A stretch of DNA of 64,000 nt from Nothopassalora personata. Taxonomy: Eukaryota > Ascomycota > Dothideomycetes > Mycosphaerellales > Mycosphaerellaceae. Under the pieces are notes generated by a model, which was not told the origin of the DNA, did not search any database, and saw only the letters and a list, made by a program, of their open reading frames with translations. Below, piece by piece: positions 32,901 to 42,154 of this stretch. The position numbers and the translations under genes are program-made. The stretch covers positions 1,860,001 to 1,924,000 of the forward strand of contig CM066287.1 in assembly GCA_033816765.1 (NCBI GenBank). Reading direction: 5' to 3'. The stretch's first letter is position 1; every line of letters starts with the position of its first letter.

Positions 32901-33204
32901 GCGATTTGGTCGCCTCCACACCGGCGATATCATCGACATCTGGCCATGTGCCAGCAACAAGAAAGACCGTTTGAGGTTCAAGTGCGAGTTCTATGTTGGG
33001 GCCGGCCAGGAATGCCGTCCAAAGGATGCACCCAAGTTCAAGGTCGAAAAGGAGGGACGTAGTCGGTCTAATTCTCGGGCAATACGACGCAAGAAGGAAA
33101 CGGCCAAGGTGCAGGCAAGTGAAGAGAGGGTTGACAGTAGGAACCCACCCTATGACGAGGTAGTCTACGCGGATTGCGAGTCCGAGATAGTGGACTCTTT
33201 TTGA
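29944..33204 (+). CDS. RAD53: RAD53/CHK2-type checkpoint kinase with FHA domain
   Basis: Single exon, 1086 residues from the ATG at 29944. A TQ cluster sits at the N terminus (SHELTQQTQQGTQ), the typical target of Mec1/ATR-type kinases. FHA1 follows (about 105-210) with GRNPDWCDI, SNMHFAL and TSTNGTMVDD. The kinase domain (about 281-570) has the glycine loop GKGAFASVYQ, AAKELEK, HRDIKPDN, DFGLSK and the RAD53-like activation segment TFLKTFCGTLLYCAPE. An insert rich in basic residues (KRPRAPSKQHSSKQH) sits before the DIWSYGAVLWYSL helix. A long disordered region leads to a C-terminal FHA-like fold (about 890-1030) in which the usual phosphothreonine-binding Ser/His are not evident. In relatives this kinase relays DNA damage and replication stress. 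Confidence in the exact paralogue is moderate. Confidence 0.88.
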   Translation: MDSHELTQQTQQGTQDVLDPRREGRNNSGLSSEDISDVMCIFHPGTPAAYNLANFTAQRAPQYILEDVDLSEDEPLSAAATQDLDDDQKTFILPGRGDRPMQSYDFAFRFSTNTLQPALGITFGRNPDWCDIIVSGDVHKRVSNMHFALYMNEAGVIMLQDTSTNGTMVDDVLLKGKSGQHPTARMLNHGSVIQILSPSPEEAIKFIVRIPSRTGFTAQYLAKFDAYLARQIEAETAYRKARNDDTSPLKWRTTQSAGNSALLAPIVSNQYGMHWDGGKRFNVVAQIGKGAFASVYQLATKGEGHLFAAKELEKRRFMKNGILDRKLENEMNIMRQIDHQSIVAYHGYEDAPHHLYIIMEYVGRGDLQQHLAETGPLLEYTAKSMSTQVLDALDYLHKKNITHRDIKPDNILLEERQPHNFIVKLSDFGLSKVVDTNETFLKTFCGTLLYCAPEVFPHYDGPLSKGVKRPRAPSKQHSSKQHTYSQAVDIWSYGAVLWYSLCHKPPFEGIADHTGRGMFDRIMMTPLDVSMLKKTSKPAIALLIRMLNTDPTTRPSAEACLKHEWFAGQPPPVHRPQQTEALGAIEEEPEVDATAGADPDVAALSIQEKPSSQYSEVSLNSSDMNFFDPRQSKRFKLDHPENEEGLVDSSPELYESIPIGLQQNEQQQAQPGAGARPKPKKLFGEISQSDLQPTPYAQRTNTAQVNYSSSVYSDQVPDSDDSHRGDQRTSRDNGEPSPSLYGAEAMVREMNMDPAFAQNSDGIDPKTPSSFGDRSEAEVSQKTPAANVPTGVTAEQQAQFDRQINVPIPPSYYWNTNDTSTHNVEYAEKVSGRSFAGEQMSLPRRLASPPSDRQSSYDSASDRSHSRQGDAQALATTEKLKTASTPLLGRLVSTSDSFAQITIALSKRWTRWGRTPTNEVAYGDQSELRVPKTAFGIFFAAPELDQVLDDDEIAGVPGLYCGLLTFASNGVQVNGVQLDRGKPGKQRFGRLHTGDIIDIWPCASNKKDRLRFKCEFYVGAGQECRPKDAPKFKVEKEGRSRSNSRAIRRKKETAKVQASEERVDSRNPPYDEVVYADCESEIVDSF

Positions 33205-33521
33205 TTGCATTTTGTTAGCGAATATACCAAGCTGATCGCAGCTAGTACCGGAAACATGGTAGATGATGCATCGACGACATCACAGACGGCAAGACATGGC
33301 GCTGTTGGTGAGCATTGGAAGAAGATACCACGGGCATCGGGAGAGGACGAATCTCACTCTAGCTCAGGAGAGAGCTCTATTGTAGTTTAGATAAGCAGTA
33401 TGTACAATGCCAAAAAGTCTCCTCAGAAGAAAGGGATATACCAAGGTAATGAAGTCTTCATCAGTCATAAGTCGTGAATGCTGTCTATGTACTGTCTGTC
33501 GTCGAAACCTTAGGCGTCGAG
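33205..33521. other. Short convergent intergenic spacer
   Basis: The 3' ends of the RAD53-type kinase (+) and the subtilase (-) meet here. No gene is evident. Confidence 0.6.
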
Positions 33522-34958
33522 CTAACCTGCCCGATATGGCAAACGCCGCCTGATAGGCGACCTGCGCCCCTCCTTCACCCTCACACCCGCAACCGGAACC
33601 CTCGTCTTGGACATCTCAAACTTCACCTTCGCCCTCGCCTCCACATCCCTCCCCCTCCTTCTCCTCACCTGGCCCTCGCCACCCGGCGCAGAAATCCCAT
33701 TATTCGCAAGCAACAACCCACCCGTCTGCGGCAACGCCACCATCCTCACCCACTCCTTCATCAGCCGCGGACTCTGAGCCAAAGTCTTATTCGCCATAGC
33801 ATACGCCACAATCCCCGTAACGTGCGGCGTCGCCATACTCGTCCCCGACAACGAATTCACCAGATTCTTCCCACCGATCCACGAGCTGACGACGTCGACA
33901 CCGGGGGCATAGACGTCTACGCACTCGCCGGCATTGCTGAAATTCGCGGGCTGGGAGTTGATGTCGATGGCGCCGACGGTGATGGCGCCGCCGTGAGTCC
34001 CGCCACAGGCGGCGGGGGAGGAGGAGCAGGCGTCTGTACCGGTGTTGCCGGCTGCTACGCAAGCGTGAATGCCGGCGTTTATTGCGGCTTCGACGGCTTG
34101 GTTGATGGAGTCGACGGGGCTGGTGGAGGCGAGGGACATGCTGATGACGCTGCCGGCAAAGTCGTCGCCTGCGGCTCTGCGGGCGTCGTGGCGTTGGATT
34201 ACGTAGTCGATTCCGGCGACGACGTCACTGGACCAGCCGGCGCCGTCGGCGTCGAGAGTTTTGATCCCGTAGAGGTTGGCGTTGGAGGCGACGCCGAGGA
34301 TATTGCCTGCCGCGGTGCCGGAGACGTGAGTCCCGTGGCCGTCGAGGTCGCGCGTGTCGTTGTTGAAGGACCAGAGCATGGAGGCGCGGCCGGAGAAGAC
34401 GTTGTGGTCTGTGTAGATTCCGGTGTCGAGGATGTAGATGTCTGAGCCGGAGCCGAGGGATGTATCGTAGTAGGAGTAGGTGTAGTCCATTGCTGAGACG
34501 TTGCCGTGGACTGAGGAGGCGGTGGAGATGCGTTGGAGGCCCCAGGGAGCGTTCGGGCGAGAATCGGGAGAGGTGATGTTGGTCTTGCTGATCGTGACGG
34601 CCTTCTCGACGGTTGAGACGTCGGACATGTTGGCGAGGAGATCCAGGCAGTGGGATTTCATCGAGGCGGCGAAGCCTTGAAAGGCGCTGTTGTTGAAGAC
34701 ATGGCGTACATCGGGATGGTTTTCATGGAGCTCCAGGCGTTGGAGGACTTCAGCGACTTTCGGTGTTAGTGTGGCGTTTTTGTTGATAATGACCACATGT
34801 TCTTCGCCTCCAGATTCGTGGCTGGTCTTCGAAGTAGCTGCTGGTGCAGAGGCCGTGACTGTCTGAACGATGGTAACTGTTGTGGCAGCAGGCGCCGATA
34901 GACAAGGTATGCTGAGCAGTAACGCAGCAAAGATCGAGAGCTTCATAGTTCTGTCCAT
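33522..34958 (-). CDS. Secreted subtilisin-like serine protease (S8, proteinase K type)
   Basis: Extracellular or vacuolar endopeptidase. A single frame gives 478 residues starting MDRTMKLSIFAALLLSIPCL, a clear signal peptide; the ATG four codons in is also possible. An I9-type propeptide follows (EHVVIINKNATLTPKVAEVL through CLDLLANMSDVSTVEKAVTI). The catalytic domain shows Asp in YILDTGIY, His in DGHGTHVSGTAAG, the oxyanion Asn region AAGNTGTDAC, and Ser in SGTSMATPHVTG. The C-terminal 70 residues past LLLANNGIS are unusually basic (QVRRRRGRDVEARAK and on). A strong donor (CAG then GTGAGG) sits exactly at that point, with a possible acceptor (GGGCAG) about 115 bp later, which would give a short Ser/Thr tail ending near 33494 instead. 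I cannot decide between the two ends. Confidence 0.9.
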   Translation of the reverse strand: MDRTMKLSIFAALLLSIPCLSAPAATTVTIVQTVTASAPAATSKTSHESGGEEHVVIINKNATLTPKVAEVLQRLELHENHPDVRHVFNNSAFQGFAASMKSHCLDLLANMSDVSTVEKAVTISKTNITSPDSRPNAPWGLQRISTASSVHGNVSAMDYTYSYYDTSLGSGSDIYILDTGIYTDHNVFSGRASMLWSFNNDTRDLDGHGTHVSGTAAGNILGVASNANLYGIKTLDADGAGWSSDVVAGIDYVIQRHDARRAAGDDFAGSVISMSLASTSPVDSINQAVEAAINAGIHACVAAGNTGTDACSSSPAACGGTHGGAITVGAIDINSQPANFSNAGECVDVYAPGVDVVSSWIGGKNLVNSLSGTSMATPHVTGIVAYAMANKTLAQSPRLMKEWVRMVALPQTGGLLLANNGISAPGGEGQVRRRRGRDVEARAKVKFEMSKTRVPVAGVRVKEGRRSPIRRRLPYRAG

Positions 34959-36005
34959 TGTCGAGCAGCGTGCCAGCAGCTGCGTGATCTGAATGATTAG
35001 GAGTCAGGAAAAGAGCGTTATGGCCCCGTTGCCTGAACGAGGGCCGTGAATGAATCAACGAAAGAATGAAAGGATGTCTATGCTGTCGAAGCTTCTGTTG
35101 GAAAACTGTAGTGAAGTACGAAAGACTGCGAGTAAAAGGACGCGGAATTCGAGTACCCATGGTCTCAGCTGGCGATTGCCTTGTCGTACATACGCCACGA
35201 AACAATCGCGAGACCTGATTGAGTAGGTAAGAAACGTCGTATACCGACGGATCCGCAGTCGAGACACGCGTCTATGGCCATGGCGGCTGCGATGCTGGGA
35301 CTGCGACGTGCAGCGGAACGCCTGAGACAGAGCGCGACAAGACGTCTCCGTGTGCGATGCACGATTGCACGGAGATAACTGTATCTTGCCCGCCGGCGGC
35401 TCTGCATGTCTGCTTCGAGGTGGTGGTGGTCGTGGGGAGTCGTGCCAACGCAATCCAATTAAGCGCCGAGGTCGGCGGCAGAAGCGATCATCTGAAACGA
35501 GTCGGATCGCTTGGGCTGCAGGGCATGAATCGACGAATGTAGCGGCTTGATGATGAACGTCCTCCGTGAATGTTGGACATAGAGGTGGAGCGGGGCGGGG
35601 CGATGCGCGTCTCTTGCTGATTCATCTCGGCACGCGTATTCGTGTTGCCCTTCATAGGCCGCTGGCGAGCGAGTGCAGTTCAAGTAGTTCTACTCGGGCG
35701 AACGGCAAAGACACGCTACCTTCACGCTTAAACACAACACATGCCGTCTAGAATGCCGGCCCAAGAGGCATGTGCAACCGACGTGCTACCCGCAGACACT
35801 GCCAGGTTTCGTACACTGTATACTGGACATTGCACGTCGCCGTCACATCTACTTACTCCACCTCCATCCATACTCCATATCTGCCACCCTCGCCAACCCA
35901 CGCGAGTACATTGATCCGAACTCCATACGACCAACCCTGGTAACTCTGCCACAGTTTCTCCTTTCCACGAGACAGATCTTTTTCACAACACATTTCGACA
36001 AAAGA
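34959..36005. other. Divergent intergenic region, subtilase / unknown acidic protein
   Basis: About 1 kb between two divergent genes. The rightmost 200 bp are pyrimidine rich and probably form the leader of the plus-strand gene. No other gene is supported. Confidence 0.55.
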
Positions 36006-37217
36006 ATGCATCTGCCACCACCACCCAACTCACGCGACCTCCTTCCACCACTCCTCGCCTGTTTGCCCACTTCCTTCGCCTCGCCGCGACCTCCTCCAGC
36101 ATTACTACCGCTGCTAGCGCCGCTGCTGAGACAGAGATTGACCTACTTGTCCGGCGATTCGAGTGGAAGTCACGGCTGGCTTCCACTGCTATCATGGGAC
36201 ACGCAGAAGGCTTCGAAGCTGCCAGCAGTCGTAGAACGAATGGACCTTGAACCACACCCTGTATCAGGAGAGTTAGAGATCGAGGATACAAGACCAGCAA
36301 AGTATCGACGGCTGGATGAGGAGACGCTGCAGTCAAGGTTAGAGGTGGAGCAGTTCGGCCTTGCACCTACATTCGTTTGGTGTGAGAAGGACGACCATGG
36401 AGGGACGGATCCAGGGTGGAAGCTTGCCGAGCTTCGAACTATGGATGACCTGGACGACGGCACAGAATGGCTGGAAACGCCTTCGGAGGCCAACGATGCT
36501 GCGCTCGCACAACAGAAGGAATCCCCCCAAGGTATAGTAGCGCAAGCACAAGAGGAGGGGGATGATGATGACGATGATGATTATTGGAACGCGTACGACC
36601 GGACGCCAGCTGCTAGAACACCGGCGAAGCGCTCGCCTGCTCCAGTGCCATCATCCACACTGGGCATGACCAGCAGGACAACAGCCAAGGAAGACCTTGA
36701 CTATTATGCTAGATACGGCGAAGAGGTACAACCAGCAATGGACTCACACGATCCAGACGAAGATACAGGTGACTTCGGAAACAGCACACTCACCGGTGGT
36801 GCCCTACTTGAAAGGGCAGAGCAAACGATCCCACAAGCCAGTGGCAGCACAGGCATAGCCGACCAAGCAGACTACCTAAGCTCGTTACAGCCGCATTCAG
36901 CATGGAACAAACCACACGACTCGGCGATCCACACCGCTCTGAACCAAAGCATCAACGGCGAGCATGACCTCTCCATGCCCAGGCCCCTCTCGCCGACGAC
37001 TTCGCATTCTAGTGTCGAACGGTTAGAGGAGACAGCGGCAGAGATCAGCTCCGGCCTGGAGTCAGATCGTGTACAGCTTGCGATCAAGCAGCACATCAGC
37101 ACGGATATGAAGAGTCTCTTCAGGCTTGCGAAGGCGAATGGGATGAGTCGGGAGGAATTTACGAGGATTGTCAAGACGGAGCTAGATGTGCTGAGTTTGC
37201 TGGAGCAGGATGAGTAG
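36006..37217 (+). CDS. Conserved fungal protein of unknown function, acidic middle region
   Basis: Single exon, 403 residues from the ATG at 36006 (MHLPPPPNSRDLLPPLLACL). In-frame codons continue upstream without a better start. The N-terminal 120 residues are hydrophobic and proline rich with LLPPLLACLPTSFASP and LLAPLLRQRLTYLSG, but without a clear transmembrane segment. WLPLLSWD and FGLAPTFVWCEKD follow. A run of aspartates (GDDDDDDDYWNAYDRTP) lies at about residue 185. The C-terminal 60 residues are helical (AIKQHISTDMKSLFRLAKANG, then REEFTRIVKTELDVL) and may form a small interaction domain. I do not recognise the family and infer no function. Confidence 0.7.
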   Translation: MHLPPPPNSRDLLPPLLACLPTSFASPRPPPALLPLLAPLLRQRLTYLSGDSSGSHGWLPLLSWDTQKASKLPAVVERMDLEPHPVSGELEIEDTRPAKYRRLDEETLQSRLEVEQFGLAPTFVWCEKDDHGGTDPGWKLAELRTMDDLDDGTEWLETPSEANDAALAQQKESPQGIVAQAQEEGDDDDDDDYWNAYDRTPAARTPAKRSPAPVPSSTLGMTSRTTAKEDLDYYARYGEEVQPAMDSHDPDEDTGDFGNSTLTGGALLERAEQTIPQASGSTGIADQADYLSSLQPHSAWNKPHDSAIHTALNQSINGEHDLSMPRPLSPTTSHSSVERLEETAAEISSGLESDRVQLAIKQHISTDMKSLFRLAKANGMSREEFTRIVKTELDVLSLLEQDE

Positions 37218-38296
37218 TGTCGACACTTCGATGTCAGCACTTACGTGCAATATGTTGAAGTTTTGACACTGGTGGCGTTTTGCATGGAGCGCGGGAATGA
37301 GGATGTCTCGGCAGTATAGTGCCCTTGTATAGTCCGATCCAGAACGGCAGCCAGTATGATCCTGGTAGTACGTGGCGCATTCTGCTGAGGCTGTCTACTT
37401 CTTCCGATTGCTCCGCACGCGGGTTCCGTGGCATCATCAGTAGTTGTGAGAGGATCAAATGCGAGATCACATCTCTCCATTCACAGCGCGCCACTATGAC
37501 CGCAAGCCTTGAGGACCGCACGTGCCGTGCCCCAATCACAAGCATCTCCGAGCCATACCTAAGCGTTTGCCAAGTCACGGATAGTAATGCTTGGCCTCTC
37601 TCCAGCACGATCACAAGATCTCGCTCCACGTGAGACTGTCCGGGGGTTTCCCACGGTGTGGGGCTCGAGAAAATGCTCTGTGAAGCTCAGCCACCTCGAA
37701 TATCCCTTCAGCCTCCCTGCATCGTCAGCTGCCAGCATTAAAAGCGTATCCGCGCGTGGCGCGGCGTGAGAAGGTGCCGTGCAGACCTCGTTTAGTAGTG
37801 TGGCTGAGAGGGATCGCCGGAGACACCCTTGGCTGGGGCTTGCTGGCGCGTCACTGGTCTGGAGGAGGAGATGCATATACCCTGTTGATCCCAGCTGATC
37901 GTGGTTCGCCGCAGTTGTATTTCCTTTCCTTTCGGCTCTTCCGGATTCTTCTCACTTACATCTTATCTTGCCGAACTCGCATCAACGACGAAAGGCATCA
38001 TCAGCTGCCGCTTCGTGTCCAAATTGAAAAGCGCAAGCCACTCAAGCGTCTAGCTTCCCCCCCCCCAAACACCTCGTCATCCGACCGACGATCCTGCCGC
38101 GAACCAGCTGTCTCGCTCCGACCACACCAATTCTCAAGCGTACGCGTCTCCTAGACTCAACACTCTTCTATCCTACACTTTGCGACTCCGTTTCTACGAC
38201 CGACACAGCACTTTGCATCAGACACTGTACGCGATAGATCAAGTCGGCAGATCATACGGGCATTGCGACTGACACTCCCCAGCAAGTTCAACTACA
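37218..38296. other. Intergenic region upstream of the CYSTM gene
   Basis: About 1.1 kb, with a C-homopolymer run near 38059-38068 and a CAAC/CATC-rich leader just before the CYSTM start. Open frames here show no recognisable protein. Confidence 0.55.
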
Positions 38297-38626
38297 ATGT
38301 CTGCTCAAGGATACTACGGCGGTGGCCAGCCACATTATGGTGGTCAACCTCAGTACCCTCCACAGTCATAGTGAGTCGGTCTGAGATCACACCGTTCGCG
38401 CAAATAGTTGACATTGTATAGCGGCGGCGGCTACCAACAAGGACCTCCACCTATGAACTACGGCTACCAACAGCCTCCTCCAATGCAACAAGCACCACCA
38501 CCACGACAGAGCAAGGACAGAGGCTGCCTCGGCGCGTGTCTCGCGACGCTCTGCTGTTGTTTCGTCTGCGAAGAGGGATGCGAATGCTGCGCGGACTGCT
38601 GTGAATGCTGCATGGACTGCTGTTAA
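38297..38626 (+). CDS. Small cysteine-rich CYSTM-type tail-anchored protein
   Basis: Exons 38297-38370 and 38422-38626 (GTGAGT donor, TATAG acceptor) give 92 residues. The N-terminal two thirds are Gly/Tyr/Gln/Pro rich ([26 protein letters not shown]). The C terminus is the cysteine-rich CYSTM module: [20 protein letters not shown] followed by [14 protein letters not shown] and stop. CYSTM proteins are short, membrane-associated proteins found across eukaryotes, often linked to stress and metal tolerance. The precise role here is unknown. The intron falls inside the YGGGY stretch, so a naive single-exon call would miss the start. Confidence 0.85.
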
Positions 38627-39209
38627 GCTTTCCGAAGGATTGGATAAAGATCAAGGCGGAGGATGGATGCAGATGCAGGGGACCTGCGAGGAGTCGCACG
38701 AGTCAAGACTTGAAAGCAGCGAGGTCGAAGCTGGATAAGTTCGGCGTGCAATGCCACGGCCTCGCGAGATATTTGCTTTTCTGTGTATATGCTGGTCATT
38801 TTTTTCCTTCTGTTGTATCTTGGTGCATTTCGTGGTCGTGATACCGTGGCTCAGTCTGTGCGTTGTGCTGAACGAAGTGGTTGGCTTGTGACCGGAGCTG
38901 GGTAAATGTATGCTTTGACACCCTTCGTGTGCACGCGGAGAGGTTGATCTCCTGGTATTAGTGTTGTAAAGCATCCCGTGGCTGTGCCAGTCCAACATTA
39001 GGATGTCGGCTTTGAAACAAGAGAGGCGATCACCTCATCTCGTCCAGCTGACGCTTTGCTGCCGCGAGAGCTCTTTGATCGTAATTGATGACAGAAGCAG
39101 AAATCGATCGTAGAGGATTATCTGTTGTGAGGCACTGTAGCAGCATTGCCGCCTGTTTCGTGGCTTCACGCCGTCCACGAGCGCAAGGCGTGAATACGAA
39201 GATCGCTCA
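38627..39209. other. Convergent intergenic region, CYSTM / TRS23
   Basis: Holds the 3' ends of the CYSTM gene (+) and TRS23 (-). No gene is supported between them. Confidence 0.55.
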
Positions 39210-39700
39210 TCACGATGGCCGTACCAGATACCCGCCAAGTGCCCGGTCGAACTTCTCAACGCGGATAGGCATCTCCATGCTGTAAAAGGGATTCTTCATC
39301 ACGAAGTCTCCATAGATCTCATAGCATCGCCGAATGACAAGATCTGTATTCGGCTGCTCCGGGCTTGTGAACAGCAGGAACTTGACACCAGTTGGCGTTT
39401 GATAGCATGTCAGTCGAAAATGACTGCTTTCCAGACTTTCAATGCCAGTTGTCGGTGGCTTCCTGTTCCCCGGTGGCTGGGGTGCCGCCGGCGCTGGGTT
39501 GATGCTCCGTGAGATGGCGTGGATACCGTGGAACGTTCCTGCGAGGATCAGATAGTCGTTGGAGTCCAGCTTTTGGAGACCTGGTGCGAACGTCCGGTTG
39601 TAGATTAAGCCGCCTGACGATGAATTCAGTATTGCTGGCGCGTGGGGAGTTGCTGTAACGTACCGGCCTTGTTGATGATTAGAAGTGCGAAGACGACCAT
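39210..39700 (-). CDS. TRS23: TRAPP complex subunit TRS23/TRAPPC4
   Basis: Core subunit of the TRAPP guanine-nucleotide exchange and tethering complex for Ypt1/Rab1 in ER-Golgi traffic. Exon 1 (39700-39664) encodes MVVFALLIINKA and joins exon 2 (39613-39210) across a 50-bp intron (GTACGT donor, CGTCAG acceptor) to read AGGLIYNRTF. The protein is 146 residues, the family's usual size. The longin/sybindin fold continues with LDSNDYLILAGTFHGIHAIS, ESSHFRLTCYQTPTGVKFLL and the diagnostic C terminus YEIYGDFVMKNPFYSMEMPI. The 37-nt first exon means the intronless frame gives a wrong N terminus. The gene is divergent from the E2 gene over about 345 bp. Confidence 0.93.
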
Positions 39701-40045
39701 TGTCAAGCGGTCTCATTACACAATCCAGTGTAGTGTAGCTCGAGGGCTTGAATGTGTTTGACAAGCAATGATACCGTAGGTTAGTGGTTTGATATGCATC
39801 CTGGAATGGCAAGGCAAGTGCAAGACACGCTAGGGACGCACGGGCCGGGAGCCGAAGACCCTGTATATCGCGTCCACGCTAGTCGAGCTCCTGGAGCCTT
39901 TTGAAGATCACTCACGACCAGCTCTCGTGTGTTATTCCGCGACTCTGTCCCACGGTCCGGTCTTCGCTCTATATCGGCAATGGTCGAGCTCTCGTTCTTT
40001 TCACACATCACTTGACCTCACCTCCGTCATCAACACAACACCAAC
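39701..40045. promoter_or_regulatory. Shared intergenic promoter, TRS23 / E2
   Basis: These 345 bp separate two head-to-head start codons and must contain both promoters. The plus-strand leader is CAAC-rich just before the E2 ATG. I see no named operator. Confidence 0.45.
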
Positions 40046-41880
40046 ATGGCTCAAGTCAACACCTCTGGAGCGATCCAGCGTTTGACACGCGAGCTTGCTT
40101 ACGCTCAGAAGAATGAGGATCTGTCGCTGGCGGTCGCATATCGCGACACCGACGTACGCTCGGTGCGAGCTATGATCATCGGACCTCCTGAGACTCCATA
40201 CGAATTTGGCTTTTTCGAGTTTGACATGAAGGTAGACGTGCCCACTGCTAGGTGCTTGTAAGGGCATCCGCTGACTGTCCAACAGTTTCCCAAGGAGTAC
40301 CCGATCAAGTCGCCATCCGTCAAATGCATCACGACCAACAACGCTCGAACCCGCTTCAATCCAAACATCTACGCCGAGGGTAAAGTGTGCCTATCGATTC
40401 TGGGCACCTGGCGTGGAAATCCTGGTGAGGAATGGTCTAGTGCTCAAGGCCTTGAAAGCGTCCTTCTGAGCATCCAAAGCCTCATGAGCCCGAACCCTTA
40501 CGAAAACGAGCCAGGATACGAGACCGCCAAGAAGGAGGAGCCAAACCCGAGCGCATACATCGCCAAGATCAGACACGAGAGCCTACGCATTTCCGTGATT
40601 CAGCGCATGGAGAGCATACTGCAGATGAATCCGGAGAGGTCGGAGCCTGCCACTAAGAAGTTGAAGAGCAAAGCGACACTGAACATCCCCACCGAGCCGC
40701 CACAGTCTCCACCCGACAGCAACAGCGAGTCCGCTTCCAGCAGCTCAGCATATGAGTACGACGCTGAAGCCACGTTCAACGCCCTTGACCTTGCGCAGTG
40801 GGACCCGTTTACAGACCTCGTCAAGCGACGCTTCCTCTGGTATTACGACTCTTACATACGCGCAATCGATAAGTTCAGCAATGAACAGAAAGACGGCGCC
40901 GCATTTAAGCGCATGGAATTCGAATACCCTCTAAATAGCATGGACGGCAACTTTGACTACAAAGGGCTACGCTCTCGTCTTGATGCCATTCTCAACAAGC
41001 TGCAGGAGGAGAAACGCCTCTGGGAACAGCAGGGCGTACAACAGGTGGCCGAGGCCAGCCAACTCGCTACGCAGCTTGCATTCCAATTCAAGCAGCTGCA
41101 GTGCAATTGGAATGAAGGTCAGTACAGTGGACCTCGCCTGGAGATCAACTTAACCGACCCCAACAACCCGTTCGTGTGGCAGCTCACTCTCTTCGGCGAG
41201 CCGATGAGCAACCTCGATGGCGGCATTTTCCACATCAAGTTGCACATCCCATCGACTTTCCCTGCCGCTCAACCGCGCGTCACGGTCGAGACACCGATCT
41301 TCCATCATCGCGTAAGCAGCCATGGAAACCTCTGCTACTTTCCAGCAAAGGAGGACGAGATCAACTCTCATCTTCAAGCTATCGTTGCGTCAATCGTGAA
41401 CGACGACGAGAAAGTCAAATATGATCCACGCTGCGCAGTCAACCCCGAATCATTCGAGCTACGATTCGGAGGCGCCGACAAGCGCAAGATCTACAACCGC
41501 AAACTTCGGCGCAGCGCCCAAGAGTCCAGTGAGTTCTTGTGAACCATTTTCTCTTTGCGTCCTGCAAGCACTATTTCTGTGCATGCTCGCTACCTCATCG
41601 CATTCCCAACAACTTCTGGCCATGAGCCAGGAACTCCACAAGGAGCATTGGTCATACAAGCTGCGCCAAGGACGCAGCGCTTCAAGAGTGTGCGAGCCGT
41701 TCTGGCAACTCCGGCCAAACATCTGCAATCTTTCCGCTACTTTACAGCTTCTGCACGCACTCGGTCAGTATAGCTGACTGGTGACCGTTAGGCCTAGAGC
41801 TAGACCCGACCAAGGCAAGGACCCAGTCCGAGTGGGTGATGACCACGCTACTTCAGCGGCTGAAGCTGCTTGACGGTTGA
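40046..41880 (+). CDS. UBE2Z-like ubiquitin-conjugating enzyme with two UBC domains
   Basis: Exon 1 (40046-40231) and exon 2 (from 40286) join in phase 0 at FDMK/FPKEYP. UBC1 (about residues 8-140) has active Cys97 in EGKVCLSILGTW, preceded by NPN in place of HPN as in UBE2Z, and SAQGLESVLLSIQSLM. After a Ser-rich linker, a second E2-like fold occupies about 340-460: PFVWQLTLFGEPMSNLDGG and FHHRVSSHGNLCYFPAK. It keeps a cysteine at the catalytic position (Cys412) but has HHR instead of HPN. The end is ambiguous. Exon 2 can stop at 41542 (480 residues), or splice from a GTGAGT donor at 41529 to a third exon 41792-41880 with a CTGAC branch point, giving a helical C terminus LELDPTKARTQSEWVMTTLL and 505 residues. 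I favour the spliced form. Confidence 0.85.
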
Positions 41881-42154
41881 ATATGCTTCGAGGGAACGGC
41901 GTTTCGGTACAAATTGATAGTACGATACCCAGGAAGCGTTGTTAGCGAGGCGTTCGGCGTGTATAGCCAGACTATCATGCTCTATATGTTTCTCATTCAT
42001 TTGCTGCTTTATGATAATGGGACGATGGGATCCGCGTCGGGTGACACGAGCATGACGCGTAGCCTTACACGCGATCGCGTCTCCCAAAGCTCGATTTACA
42101 ATAATGTAGACTTCCTTCCCAAACACCTCCAACACATTGACGCACAACGTAACA

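Noticed and set aside
33474..34445. A 323-codon open frame antisense to the subtilase
   Set aside because: Low-complexity Gly/Val/Asp-rich translation opposite the catalytic domain; a shadow.
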